In this document: positions 1 through 7,425 of the stretch, in pieces
Numbering within the stretch: position 1 is the stretch's first letter
How the letters are laid out: every line of letters begins with the position of its first letter
Source: Leeia oryzae DSM 17879
GTDB lineage: Bacteria; Pseudomonadota; Gammaproteobacteria; Burkholderiales; Leeiaceae
DNA length: 64,000 bases
Reading direction: 5' to 3'
Assembly (NCBI RefSeq): GCF_000376945.1
Contig: NZ_AQXU01000025.1
Coordinates: 475,982 to 539,981 of the forward strand
Made by a program: the position numbers and the translations under genes
The notes under the pieces: model-generated
Told to the model about the DNA's origin: nothing
The model's input: only the letters and a program-made list of their open reading frames with translations
Databases searched by the model: none

Positions 1-30
1 TGACCCTCTGCCCGCCTTAGGCTTTTCCCA

Positions 31-60
31 TCGCCCGTGCCGTTCACGGGCGATTTTTTT
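31..60 (+). terminator. Rho-independent terminator at the left edge
   Basis: A 9-bp perfect stem (TCGCCCGTG / CACGGGCGA) with a 5-base loop is followed by seven T residues. It is oriented to end a plus-strand transcript from a gene lying mostly outside the window. It also separates that gene from the diguanylate cyclase converging from the right. Confidence 0.85.
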
Positions 61-79
61 GCTAGCTACCCCGGCCGGA

Positions 80-1279
80 TTACAGCAGGTTGTAACCCAG
101 TTCTGCAGCGGGCAACACCAGCGGTTTGGTGGTACCGATGATACGGTCACGTCCCATCTGCTTGGCCAGGTACATGCGATGGTCGGCAATATCTACCAGT
201 GTCTGCCAGTCATGGCTACCTTCTTCTTGCAGGTCGGCCACGCCGATGCTCGCCGTGAGCAGCGTATCGTCCGGCCGCCGGCCAAAGCCATGGTTGCGTA
301 GTCGTTGCAGCGCTTGCATGGCTTGCTGGCAATCGGTGTTTGGCATCAGCAGCAGAAACTCCTCGCCCCCCCAACGGATCAGGATATCCCCCTGACGCAC
401 GCGGTCGCACAACGCCTGGGCAAACTGTTGCAGCACCTGGTCACCCTGATGGTGGCCAAAGGTGTCATTGATCGATTTGAAATGATCGATATCGAAAAAA
501 GCCACCGACAAGGGATGGCCGCTCCGGCTGGCAAGCATGCATTGCAGGTGAATCACTTCTTCACCGCTGCGGCGTGAAAAGGCCCCCGTCAGCGGGTCAC
601 GCACGGCTTGCAGCACCAGTGCGATCATGAAGGCCAACTGGCACACACCCGCCAGTGCCGCCACCCCGGCAATCAGTCCCTGTAGCCAGAAAGCGCCCCA
701 GAACGACGGCCAATCAACCACCGGAAAGCGGAAATAACCGGCCAGGATATGTGCCACCAGAATGGGCAGGACAAAAATAAGGCTTTCGAACAGGGTCAGG
801 GGGAAGATGGAAATCCCCGCCAGCAGAATGAACGGCAGAAAAGCATAACCGGTACCGACCGCAGCAGAAGCACCATTCAGATGGTAAGGGGTGAGCAGCA
901 GGTACGACACCATATAGAACACGGTGGGGATGGCAAACAGCATGGCCATGCCCCGCCAGGCACTCATCAGGGTGATTTCCGGCTTGTAGCCGAACAGAAT
1001 GAAGCTGAAACAGGCGGTAGCGCCGATACGCAGCAGCACCAGATGCCAGGCCAGCGGATTGGGCAGCACCAACAGGTCGACAAACATCCACAGAGGGGTT
1101 AGTACCGCGAACAGGCTGGCAAACAGGCGCACGCGGTTCAGGATCATCTGGGCGCGGCGATTGCCCATCAACTGCATGTGCGGCCGGGGGGATACCAGCC
1201 AGATGGCCTCTGTCGGGCTCAGTTCGCCCGGTAGCAAGCCGAGCAGCTTCACCAACATGGTCGAGTGGAATAGCCTCAT
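80..1279 (-). CDS. Membrane-anchored diguanylate cyclase (GGDEF)
   Basis: Predicted to make cyclic di-GMP from two GTP at the inner membrane. The N-terminal ~220 residues form about six hydrophobic segments without a recognisable periplasmic sensor fold. The C-terminal ~170 residues are a GGDEF domain with the active-site motif GGEEF at about residues 304-308 and an inhibitory-site RxxD (RQGD) five residues before it. It is therefore likely an active, feedback-inhibited cyclase. I chose the internal ATG at 1279 because AAGGAG lies 6 bases upstream; the frame stays open 20 codons further but without a ribosome site. It stands alone, converging on the terminator at 31-60. The signal sensed cannot be read from the sequence. 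Confidence 0.9.
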   Translation of the reverse strand: MRLFHSTMLVKLLGLLPGELSPTEAIWLVSPRPHMQLMGNRRAQMILNRVRLFASLFAVLTPLWMFVDLLVLPNPLAWHLVLLRIGATACFSFILFGYKPEITLMSAWRGMAMLFAIPTVFYMVSYLLLTPYHLNGASAAVGTGYAFLPFILLAGISIFPLTLFESLIFVLPILVAHILAGYFRFPVVDWPSFWGAFWLQGLIAGVAALAGVCQLAFMIALVLQAVRDPLTGAFSRRSGEEVIHLQCMLASRSGHPLSVAFFDIDHFKSINDTFGHHQGDQVLQQFAQALCDRVRQGDILIRWGGEEFLLLMPNTDCQQAMQALQRLRNHGFGRRPDDTLLTASIGVADLQEEGSHDWQTLVDIADHRMYLAKQMGRDRIIGTTKPLVLPAAELGYNLL

Positions 1280-1722
1280 GAAACACTCCTTGCGGATTAC
1301 GCTCAATGACCTTCTTGCCACATGAAATTGTCTGGCCAATTACCCTTGACCCGGGGGAATCGCCCGTCAAACACGGCATGTCTTGGTCGAGTCCGGACAG
1401 CAGCGTAGCACATGTCAAGTGGGTAAGATAATCATTGCGTCAAGAAGGGTGCGCTTACCACATCGGCCGGTCTGGTGAACAGACACTGGCATGACATGGA
1501 CGGCGATGCCGCGCAGCAACCCGCCAGCCATGTTGCCTTTTCCCATGCATTTTCCTGAATGACCGGGATTTACGCCCCGTGCGGCCCGAAACCTCTTGTC
1601 AGCAGGAATCTTTCCATCTAGCATGAAGAAACGGGGCAATTATTTCACCAAATGAATTGCGCCGATGCTTCAGCGATGTCTGCTTACATAAGCCATACCG
1701 GTTAACACAGGAAACAAGTGTC
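1280..1722. other. Intergenic region, no convincing gene
   Basis: About 440 bases lie between the divergent diguanylate cyclase and the YcgL-domain gene. Short open frames exist on the minus strand (about 74 codons) but lack recognisable protein features or a ribosome site. A loose inverted repeat (CAATT...AATTG) lies near 1638-1660, ahead of the YcgL gene. No riboswitch or small-RNA pattern was recognised. Confidence 0.5.
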
Positions 1723-1977
1723 ATGAAGGTGAAGGTTTACGAAGACGTTAACAGCCGGCAGATCCGGCTGGTAATGCATAACAATATGGGGCTGGAACAG
1801 CTGCCAGCCCAGCTATTGAGCGCTTTGGGTGAACTGCATTTGCGTACCGTACTCGACTCCGAGGAGCTGCTGTTCCCGGCAGGGGTCAATGTCAGCTGCG
1901 CCATTCCGGAACTGATCCAGCAGGGTTATCACGTCTGCGAACCTCAAGCGGAAGATCATCTGTCTTCTGCTGCCTGA
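1723..1977 (+). CDS. YcgL-domain small protein
   Basis: An 84-residue protein matching the pattern of the YcgL family: a short beta strand at the start, then a 'lP..Ll..lG...l...l......l...gV....i..lIqqGYhvc.P..edhL' core. In family members the core ends in the same 'GYY.Q.PP..e.LL' style. YcgL proteins are small cytoplasmic proteins of poorly defined role in gammaproteobacteria and betaproteobacteria. The ATG at 1723 is preceded by AGGAAAC at a normal distance; an in-frame upstream start at 1657 lacks one. It ends 3 bases before the convergent stop of nnrS. The family call rests on pattern resemblance. Confidence 0.65.
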   Translation: MKVKVYEDVNSRQIRLVMHNNMGLEQLPAQLLSALGELHLRTVLDSEELLFPAGVNVSCAIPELIQQGYHVCEPQAEDHLSSAA

Positions 1978-1980
1978 CCC

Positions 1981-3198
1981 TTACCCCGCTGCGCCATCTG
2001 CCCTTGGCCGCCAGTAGATGGTGGCATACTGGCTCGCCCATAAGCCAAAACATAGCAGCCACAGGCTGACAGACAAGCCCAGCCATGCCGCATAGTTGCC
2101 CGGCAGTATCTCGGCCAGCATGCGGCTAAGCACACACCCCTGAAATACCCAGAAAATGACCCAGGTACTGCGATTGGCCACCAGCTTGTTGCCAGAATGC
2201 CCCAGCGTGACACGCGTGACCATGGCCAGCAGCAGTGAGCACATCAGGCCAATGGTAATGGCGTGGAACGGTGCCAGCCCCAACAGGCTGACCCCGGCAA
2301 AATGGCCGATATCCTGCACGCTAAACAGGGCAAAACCGATGCCCAGCCACAGAAAACCGATATGCAGCATGGCGAGAATGGGGGTACCGAGGCTCCGCCA
2401 ACCCTGCCAACGGTAGCTGGTATACAGCGCCAGCCCCAGCATCGGTGCATCTGCCAGCAGGCGCCAGCCGCTATCGCCCAATAGTTGCAAGGCGCCATGC
2501 AGCAGGGACAAGCCGAGCCAGCTTTTCAGCATCCAGTCCGGACGCCAGGGGGTAATGCTGGGAATGACGCTCATGGTAAAGAACGGCACCATGCGATGGG
2601 CCACGGTCAGGAATACCGGGATCAGATAGCCCCAGACGCCGAACTGGATCGCCAGCGTCTGGCACAAGGCTTTACCGGTCGCCAGCCAGGCCAGCGTCAG
2701 AATAGCCGACACGCAACCGCCCACCAGACCGGCAGAGGCACTGTACGGGTGCAGCTTGTTGGCCGCCGGACTGGCCCGGGTTTGCCGGACGAACCAGACC
2801 GTGCCGGTCAGCATGCTGGCAAGCCAGGTCAGCAACGCCAGCACCAGCCAGAGCTTGCCGGCCAGCAGCCCCGCATAGGTCAGGATGGCAAAGGCAACCC
2901 AGCCCAGCGCCATGGGAATGTACACGCGTGCAGCAGGCGGGTCGACGTTCATCCAGCGCGGGCCGGCGGTAAACAGAAAGCCGAAGAAGAAGGGGGTAAA
3001 CAGGCCGTACAGCATCAGCACCAGATGGCCTTCGTGCGAGCTCACGCCTTCCGGTAACGGCGGCCACCAGCCGAACCGGCCACCCAGCGTAGCGCCCCAC
3101 CACAGCATGACCAACAGCGTCTGCACGACCCCGACAAAGAACATCATCCGGTGCGGCGCACTGCTAAAGGTGCTCAATGTTTTGAATAGCGATTTCAT
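1981..3198 (-). CDS. nnrS: NnrS family haem-copper membrane protein
   Basis: NnrS proteins are inner-membrane haem- and copper-containing proteins induced under nitrosative stress; they help cells tolerate nitric oxide. The 405 residues consist almost wholly of hydrophobic segments, about twelve. Near the N-terminus (~residues 17-80) are the family's histidine-containing stretch (SSAPHRMMFF) and the 'HEGHLVLMLYGLFTPFFFGFLFTAGPRW' region, of which only the ends are needed for recognition. Additional conserved histidines (AHRMVPFF, LHIGFLWLG, PFHAITIG) are visible further on. It is transcribed divergently from ubiU. A minus-strand TATACT -10 lies at 3239-3234, and an FNR/Dnr-type site at 3282-3295 is centred about 61.5 bases upstream of the predicted transcript start. 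Confidence 0.92.
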   Translation of the reverse strand: MKSLFKTLSTFSSAPHRMMFFVGVVQTLLVMLWWGATLGGRFGWWPPLPEGVSSHEGHLVLMLYGLFTPFFFGFLFTAGPRWMNVDPPAARVYIPMALGWVAFAILTYAGLLAGKLWLVLALLTWLASMLTGTVWFVRQTRASPAANKLHPYSASAGLVGGCVSAILTLAWLATGKALCQTLAIQFGVWGYLIPVFLTVAHRMVPFFTMSVIPSITPWRPDWMLKSWLGLSLLHGALQLLGDSGWRLLADAPMLGLALYTSYRWQGWRSLGTPILAMLHIGFLWLGIGFALFSVQDIGHFAGVSLLGLAPFHAITIGLMCSLLLAMVTRVTLGHSGNKLVANRSTWVIFWVFQGCVLSRMLAEILPGNYAAWLGLSVSLWLLCFGLWASQYATIYWRPRADGAAG

Positions 3199-3233
3199 GA
3201 TGTTAAAACCCGACTAACTTACTCAGTCACTGC

Positions 3234-3239
3234 AGTATA
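3234..3239 (-). promoter_or_regulatory. Predicted nnrS -10 element
   Basis: TATACT on the minus strand, five of six matches to the sigma-70 -10 hexamer. The corresponding -35 position (about 3262-3257) is poor (GTAAGC), as expected for an activator-dependent promoter. The predicted start is near 3227. Confidence 0.5.
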
Positions 3240-3281
3240 AGACCAAACTTTGACCGGCTTACACAGGCGCATTTGCTTTTC

Positions 3282-3295
3282 TTGACCTATAACAA
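3282..3295. promoter_or_regulatory. FNR/Dnr-type operator shared by nnrS and ubiU
   Basis: TTGAC-CTAT-AACAA matches the FNR/Dnr/Nnr consensus TTGAT-N4-ATCAA at eight of ten positions. Its centre (3288.5) is about 41.5 bases upstream of the predicted ubiU start (near 3330, -10-like GATAGC at 3317-3322) and about 61.5 bases upstream of the predicted nnrS start. These are the two classical activating positions for FNR-family proteins. Confidence 0.65.
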
Positions 3296-3354
3296 ACAAC
3301 CCGAAAAAACCGCTGTGATAGCCTCTGGGCATGCTGAATCCGGAGTCAATACAC

Positions 3355-4362
3355 ATGTCTGTCAAACCCGAACTGGTCTGCCCGGCCGGTAGCCTGCCGG
3401 CCCTGAAACAAGCCATTGATCATGGGGCGGATGCGGTTTACATGGGGCTGAAAGATGCCACCAATGCCCGTAATTTTGCTGGTCTGAACTTTGATGTGCA
3501 GTCTGCCAAGGAAGGCATCCGCTATGCGCATGCCAAGGGCCGCAAGGTGCTGATGGCGATCAATACCTATGCCCAGGCGGGCGAAGAGAAAACCTGGCAG
3601 CGCGCTGTGGATACCGCCGCCAGCTGGGGGGTGGATGCGGTCATCATGGCGGATATGGGCTTGCTGGATTATGCCGCCAGAACTCACCCGGGTCTGCGCC
3701 GGCATTTGTCGGTACAGGGGTCTGCCACCAATTACGAAGCCATCAATTTTGCCCGTGACGCCTTTGGTATCGAACGTGCCGTTTTGCCGCGGGTGCTGAC
3801 CATCCCCCAGGTGGAGCACGTTATCCAGAATACCAAGGTGGAAATCGAAGTATTCGGGTTTGGCAGTCTGTGCGTGATGGTGGAAGGCCGCTGCCTGCTA
3901 TCGTCTTACGCTACCGGTGAATCCCCCAATACCGCCGGCGTATGCTCCCCTGCCAAAGCCGTGCGCTGGCAACCGGGGCCAGACGGACTGGATGCGCGCT
4001 TGAGCGGCATTCTGATCGACCGCTACGCCCCGGATGAAAATGCCGGTTATCCGACCCTGTGCAAGGGCCGCTTTAACGTCAACGACGAAACCTATTACGC
4101 GCTGGAAGAACCCACCAGCCTGAACGTGATGTCGGTACTGCCGGACCTGCTGCGCATTGGCGTCTCTGCCATCAAGGTGGAAGGCCGCCAACGCAGCCCG
4201 GCCTACGTGGCCGAAGTCACCAAGACCCTGCGGGCGGCCATCGACAGCGCCGTGACCGAAGGCAGCCGCTTCCATGTCAAGGCACCGTGGCAACAGGCAC
4301 TGGGCAAATTGTCCGAAGGCCAGCAACAGACACTGGGCGCGTATAGCCGCCCCTGGAAATAA
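3355..4362 (+). CDS. ubiU: UbiU, oxygen-independent ubiquinone hydroxylation protein (U32 peptidase family)
   Basis: With UbiV it forms the iron-sulfur hydroxylase complex that replaces the flavin monooxygenases of ubiquinone synthesis when oxygen is absent. The family N-terminus (ELVCPAGSLPALKQAIDHGA) is present. The four cluster-ligating cysteines fall at C173, C180, C197 and C236, the same spacing as E. coli UbiU (169, 176, 193, 232). I chose ATG 3355, nine bases after GGAG, over the in-frame ATG at 3331, which has no ribosome site. The next gene starts 9 bases after the stop, so ubiU-ubiV-ubiT is one operon. A predicted FNR-class promoter precedes it. Length (335 residues) is normal. Confidence 0.95.
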   Translation: MSVKPELVCPAGSLPALKQAIDHGADAVYMGLKDATNARNFAGLNFDVQSAKEGIRYAHAKGRKVLMAINTYAQAGEEKTWQRAVDTAASWGVDAVIMADMGLLDYAARTHPGLRRHLSVQGSATNYEAINFARDAFGIERAVLPRVLTIPQVEHVIQNTKVEIEVFGFGSLCVMVEGRCLLSSYATGESPNTAGVCSPAKAVRWQPGPDGLDARLSGILIDRYAPDENAGYPTLCKGRFNVNDETYYALEEPTSLNVMSVLPDLLRIGVSAIKVEGRQRSPAYVAEVTKTLRAAIDSAVTEGSRFHVKAPWQQALGKLSEGQQQTLGAYSRPWK

Positions 4363-4371
4363 GGTGTACCG

Positions 4372-5292
4372 ATGATGAAACTCTCCCTAGGGCCACTGCA
4401 GTATTTCTGGCCACGTCAGGATGTCCTGTCTTTTTATGCCGAGATGGCCCAGTCCCCGGTGGATACCATTTACCTGGGCGAAGTGGTGTGCAGCCGCCGC
4501 CAGCAGATGCGCAGCGCAGACTGGCTGTCGCTGGCCGCTGATCTGCGCGCCGCCGGCAAGCAGGTGGTGTTATCCTGCCAGGCGCTGCTGGAATCCGAAA
4601 GCGACCTGAAAGCCTTGCGCAAATTCTGTGACCAGACCGACTTCATGGTCGAAGTCAACGACATGGGGGCACTGGGGCTGGTGGCCAACAAGTTGCCGTT
4701 TGTGGCCGGCCCGCACCTGAACCTGTACAACCTCGGCTCGCTCTCGTATGTGGCCAGCCAGGGCGCCAGGCGCTGGGTACCGCCGGTCGAAATGACCAAG
4801 GCCCGCTTGTCGGTCTTGCTGCCCTCGTTGCCGGACGGGCTGGAAACCGAACTGTTTGCCTACGGACGGCTGCCGCTGGCGTTTTCCGCCCGCTGTTTTA
4901 CCGCGCGTCATTACAACCTGAAAAAAGACGATTGCCAGTTCCGCTGCCTGGAGCATCCGGACGGCATGCAGCTGGATACCCGCGACGATCAGGCCTTTCT
5001 GTGCATGAACGGCATTCAGACGCAGTCCGCCGCCAGCCACCAGCTGCTGGGGACGATGCCGGAACTGGACGTGATGAACGTGCACTATCTGCGCATCAGC
5101 CCGCAATCGCAGCACACCGCCCGCATCATTGACCTGTACCAGCAAGCGCTGAACGGCGGCCCGCACACAGCGGCGCTGGACGAACTGGACCGCCTGGCAC
5201 CAAGCGGCCTGTGCGACGGTTACTGGTACGGACAGCCGGGCATTCAACAGGTTGCAGGTCAAGCCCACAAGGAGACACATCATGTCGGATAA
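4372..5292 (+). CDS. ubiV: UbiV, partner of UbiU in anaerobic ubiquinone synthesis
   Basis: U32-family protein that forms a heterodimer with UbiU and carries its own 4Fe-4S cluster. Cysteines at about residues 40, 175, 188 and 192 (counting from the first ATG) reproduce the family's spacing (C, then C-x12-C-x3-C within [20 protein letters not shown]). The protein has 306 residues, or 305 if the immediately following second ATG (4375) is used. That second start places the first cysteine at 39, as in E. coli. It sits 9 bases downstream of ubiU and overlaps ubiT by 11 bases, so the three are almost certainly co-transcribed and translationally coupled. Confidence 0.94.
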   Translation: MMKLSLGPLQYFWPRQDVLSFYAEMAQSPVDTIYLGEVVCSRRQQMRSADWLSLAADLRAAGKQVVLSCQALLESESDLKALRKFCDQTDFMVEVNDMGALGLVANKLPFVAGPHLNLYNLGSLSYVASQGARRWVPPVEMTKARLSVLLPSLPDGLETELFAYGRLPLAFSARCFTARHYNLKKDDCQFRCLEHPDGMQLDTRDDQAFLCMNGIQTQSAASHQLLGTMPELDVMNVHYLRISPQSQHTARIIDLYQQALNGGPHTAALDELDRLAPSGLCDGYWYGQPGIQQVAGQAHKETHHVG

Positions 5293-5710
5293 CACCACCC
5301 GCCGTTTGACGGCGCCGCTACGTCAGCTGATCCGCCTGCTGCCCAAACGTCCGCCATCGGACGCCATGGTGGCTGCGCTGAACCTGGCCCGCCTGGGCGG
5401 CAAACTGAACCAGGACTGGACGTTTCTGACCGGCAAGCATGTGTGCGTACATATATCTGATCTGAACCTGACCACGCATCTGGGCTGGAACGGCAAGCGC
5501 TTTGTGACCTGCCCGACCCGCGAAGCGGGTGATGTGACATTTACCGCCACCACGGCAGACTACCTGAAGCTGCTGCGCCGCGAAGAAGACCCGGATACGC
5601 TGTTCTTCCAGCGGCGGTTGCAGATCGAAGGCGATACCGAGCTGGGGCTGACCCTGAAAAACATGCTCGACAGCATCGAACTGCCGGGCTGGCTGGTGCA
5701 TCACGCCTGA
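5282..5710 (+). CDS. ubiT: UbiT, SCP2-domain ubiquinone synthesis accessory protein
   Basis: A 142-residue SCP2 (sterol-carrier-like) lipid-binding protein. UbiT is the anaerobic counterpart of UbiJ, binding quinone intermediates and supporting the UbiUV-dependent pathway. The N-terminus ([14 protein letters not shown]...[14 protein letters not shown]) and the SCP2 core ([57 protein letters not shown]; quoted in part) are typical. ATG 5282 lies 7 bases after AAGGAG and inside the 3' end of ubiV; an earlier in-frame ATG at 5252 has no ribosome site. In E. coli ubiT is divergent from ubiUV, whereas here it closes the operon. A hairpin at 5721-5754 follows. Confidence 0.9.
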   Translation: MSDNTTRRLTAPLRQLIRLLPKRPPSDAMVAALNLARLGGKLNQDWTFLTGKHVCVHISDLNLTTHLGWNGKRFVTCPTREAGDVTFTATTADYLKLLRREEDPDTLFFQRRLQIEGDTELGLTLKNMLDSIELPGWLVHHA

Positions 5711-5720
5711 CCGTCATCAG

Positions 5721-5754
5721 CGGATGAGGGTGGCGATATGCCCACCCGCATCCG
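5721..5754. terminator. Hairpin between convergent ubiT and ynfA-like gene
   Basis: CGGATG-A-GGGTGG pairs with CCACCC-G-CATCCG, twelve base pairs with one A-G mismatch and an 8-base loop. There is no strong T run on either side, so it is either a weak bidirectional terminator or an mRNA 3'-end stabiliser. It lies just past the stop of ubiT and just before the stop of the converging gene. Confidence 0.6.
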
Positions 5755-5757
5755 GCT

Positions 5758-6102
5758 TCATTTCCAGCTACCCGCCACAATCACCGCCATGCCGGCCAAT
5801 GCCATCGAAGCACCGATCCAGTCCGTCGCCGTCAGCGTTACCCCGTCCACATACCGCAACCACAGCAACGCCGTCGCCACATAAACACCACCGTAGGCAG
5901 CATACACGCGCCCGCTGGCCGCAGGGTGCAGGCTTAGCAGCCAGACAAACGCCACCAGACTCAGCGCAGCGGGCAACAGCAGCCATAGCGGTCCGTTCTT
6001 TTTCAGCCAGAGCCACGGCAGATAACAACCGGTGATTTCGGCCAGCGCCGTCAATACAAACAGGAATAAGGTTTTCAGTAACAAGAGAGGCCGCCTGTCC
6101 AT
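5758..6102 (-). CDS. YnfA family (UPF0060) membrane protein
   Basis: A 114-residue, four-helix inner-membrane protein related to small-multidrug-resistance transporters. It carries the highly conserved family segments [18 protein letters not shown] near the start, [20 protein letters not shown] in the middle and [12 protein letters not shown] towards the end. The substrate is not established for most members; E. coli YnfA has been discussed as a drug exporter. I chose ATG 6102, giving the standard family length; the frame stays open a further 53 codons without family similarity. It is monocistronic and convergent with ubiT. Confidence 0.9.
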   Translation of the reverse strand: MDRRPLLLLKTLFLFVLTALAEITGCYLPWLWLKKNGPLWLLLPAALSLVAFVWLLSLHPAASGRVYAAYGGVYVATALLWLRYVDGVTLTATDWIGASMALAGMAVIVAGSWK

Positions 6103-6274
6103 CCGTGCTGTCAGGGTATATGTGGTGCCCGTACAGAGACGGTCCCCACGCGATGTCACCCAGCATAGCCGGCCTGGTGGCATCGGGCAAGGCGCGGGTG
6201 GCGTCTGAATCGCAAGGGCTGTGGATGGACCTGCAGCACTACTTTGCCCAGTGCGAAGCAAGCAGGGCGAGCCG

Positions 6275-6667
6275 CTACTTGCCTGGCAGATAGCGGGTCA
6301 GGCAGGTAACCGCTTCGTCTTCATGCTCAAAGACAAACAGGGGGTATGGCGGGGCATCAATGGTCAGATGCGTATTGAGCAGCTTGCGTACATACCAGCT
6401 GTCGGTGACATAGGCGACTGCCAGCGTCAGCTGGCAGTAGTCGGGCGAGCGCAACGCTGCCGGCAATGTGCCGTCCATCACCGGGCGGCCGTTTATCCGC
6501 ACCAGTACGGGCGTTGGAGACGGACACAGGGCTTTTCGTCGCTGCACGATCTCCATCAGCGCCGCACCGGACAACAACGGGTTCTTGCCATAGTCCACGC
6601 AGACAATGCCATCGTCCCGCAACGTGATGGCAACTGGCGATGCAGCAGTGGATAGCTTGAGGGACAT
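6275..6667 (-). CDS. Small STAS/SEC14-like protein of unknown function
   Basis: A 130-residue cytoplasmic protein. Its pattern is an N-terminal strand pair, '[17 protein letters not shown]', '[11 protein letters not shown]', a variable helix, then '[19 protein letters not shown]' and '[18 protein letters not shown]'. This resembles SpoIIAA/SEC14-like (STAS-type) proteins common in Bacteroidetes and Proteobacteria, which lack assigned roles. No catalytic residues or membrane segments are visible. The start is uncertain: ATG 6667 is the first to give family-like sequence, but no clear ribosome site precedes either it or the in-frame start at 6724. Neighbours give no functional clue. Confidence 0.5.
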   Translation of the reverse strand: MSLKLSTAASPVAITLRDDGIVCVDYGKNPLLSGAALMEIVQRRKALCPSPTPVLVRINGRPVMDGTLPAALRSPDYCQLTLAVAYVTDSWYVRKLLNTHLTIDAPPYPLFVFEHEDEAVTCLTRYLPGK

Positions 6668-6793
6668 GGGCGGACACAACAAAAGACGGGGGATGCATGA
6701 ATCATAGCATTTTGCAGCCCCCATACCGTGCCAGACCTGGTGGCTTAGCGAAAATTTACATTTTTGCCAAAACCGACAATGCCTGGCCCATGC

Positions 6794-7354
6794 TTACTTG
6801 CCGGGGCGACCGGTCTTGATGCGTTCGACCCGTGACAAGACCTTGAGCAACTCGGCGTCATTCATGGCATTCAGCACCGCCAGCCCTGCGCGCAGCACTT
6901 CACTCTTTTTCACTTCATGACCCGCAGCCAGTGCGCGCTGCTTGAGCGCCCCGATCAAGGCGTAGTCGGCTTCTGGAAAGGTAAAACTGTCGCGGACCGG
7001 CTTGGCTTTTTTGGCCGCCTGCTTGCGCGTTTTAGGAGCTTTTTCTTCCGTGACCGTCACGGCTGGCAGGGCTTTGGCCTCAACGACAGCCGGTTTGGCA
7101 ACAGCTACCGCAGGCGTAGCAGCCTTGGCCACTGGTGTACTGGCCGGTTTAGGCGCAGAAACGGTTGCCGGTTTTACAACCACAGGCGGCTTGCTGGCAG
7201 TTGGCTTGGCGGCTGCGACGGGTTTGGCTGCAGACGCGGCGGGCTTGCTTTGGGTGGCGGCCGGTTTGGCAGTCGCCGGTTTGGTGCTGGTTGCCGGGGC
7301 GGTTTTCTTGACGGGGGTTGCCTGGGTAGGCGTTACCGGTTTTTTTGCAGTCAT
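6794..7354 (-). CDS. Histone-H1-like Ala/Pro/Lys-rich protein with ribbon-helix-helix-like C-terminus
   Basis: The protein has 186 residues in two parts. Residues ~1-125 are a low-complexity tail of Ala, Pro, Lys, Thr and Val with repeated AAKP/SKPA/VAKP-type units and a basic run (TRKQAAKKAKP), like bacterial H1-type DNA-binding tails. Residues ~126-186 look folded: 'DSFTFPEADYALIGALKQRA' then 'GHEVKKSEVLRAGLAVL'. That is a beta strand followed by two helices with the S-E-V-L-R-A-G signature of ribbon-helix-helix DNA-binding proteins. AAAGGAC precedes ATG 7354. A 14-bp-arm palindrome enclosing a TATAAA -10 lies 31 bases upstream (7385-7420). I infer a nucleoid-associated, possibly self-regulating protein; the fold assignment is by eye. 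Confidence 0.75.
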   Translation of the reverse strand: MTAKKPVTPTQATPVKKTAPATSTKPATAKPAATQSKPAASAAKPVAAAKPTASKPPVVVKPATVSAPKPASTPVAKAATPAVAVAKPAVVEAKALPAVTVTEEKAPKTRKQAAKKAKPVRDSFTFPEADYALIGALKQRALAAGHEVKKSEVLRAGLAVLNAMNDAELLKVLSRVERIKTGRPGK

Positions 7355-7384
7355 GTGTTTGTCCTTTTGTGCATTTACCTACCC

Positions 7385-7420
7385 TAACAATCTAAACGAT
7401 TTATACCGTTTAGATTGTTA
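7385..7420. promoter_or_regulatory. Palindromic operator overlapping a promoter
   Basis: TAACAATCTAAACG pairs perfectly with CGTTTAGATTGTTA, 14-bp arms around an 8-base centre. On the minus strand the centre contributes TATAAA (7404-7399), a -10 for the H1-like gene. Neither flank has a T run, which argues against a terminator. The tdk terminator lies separately at 7431-7457. Confidence 0.65.
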
Positions 7421-7425
7421 ACTTT

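Noticed and set aside
1415..1639. 74-codon minus-strand frame upstream of the YcgL-domain gene
   Set aside because: No ribosome site or protein-like pattern, and it occupies the promoter region of the neighbouring genes.
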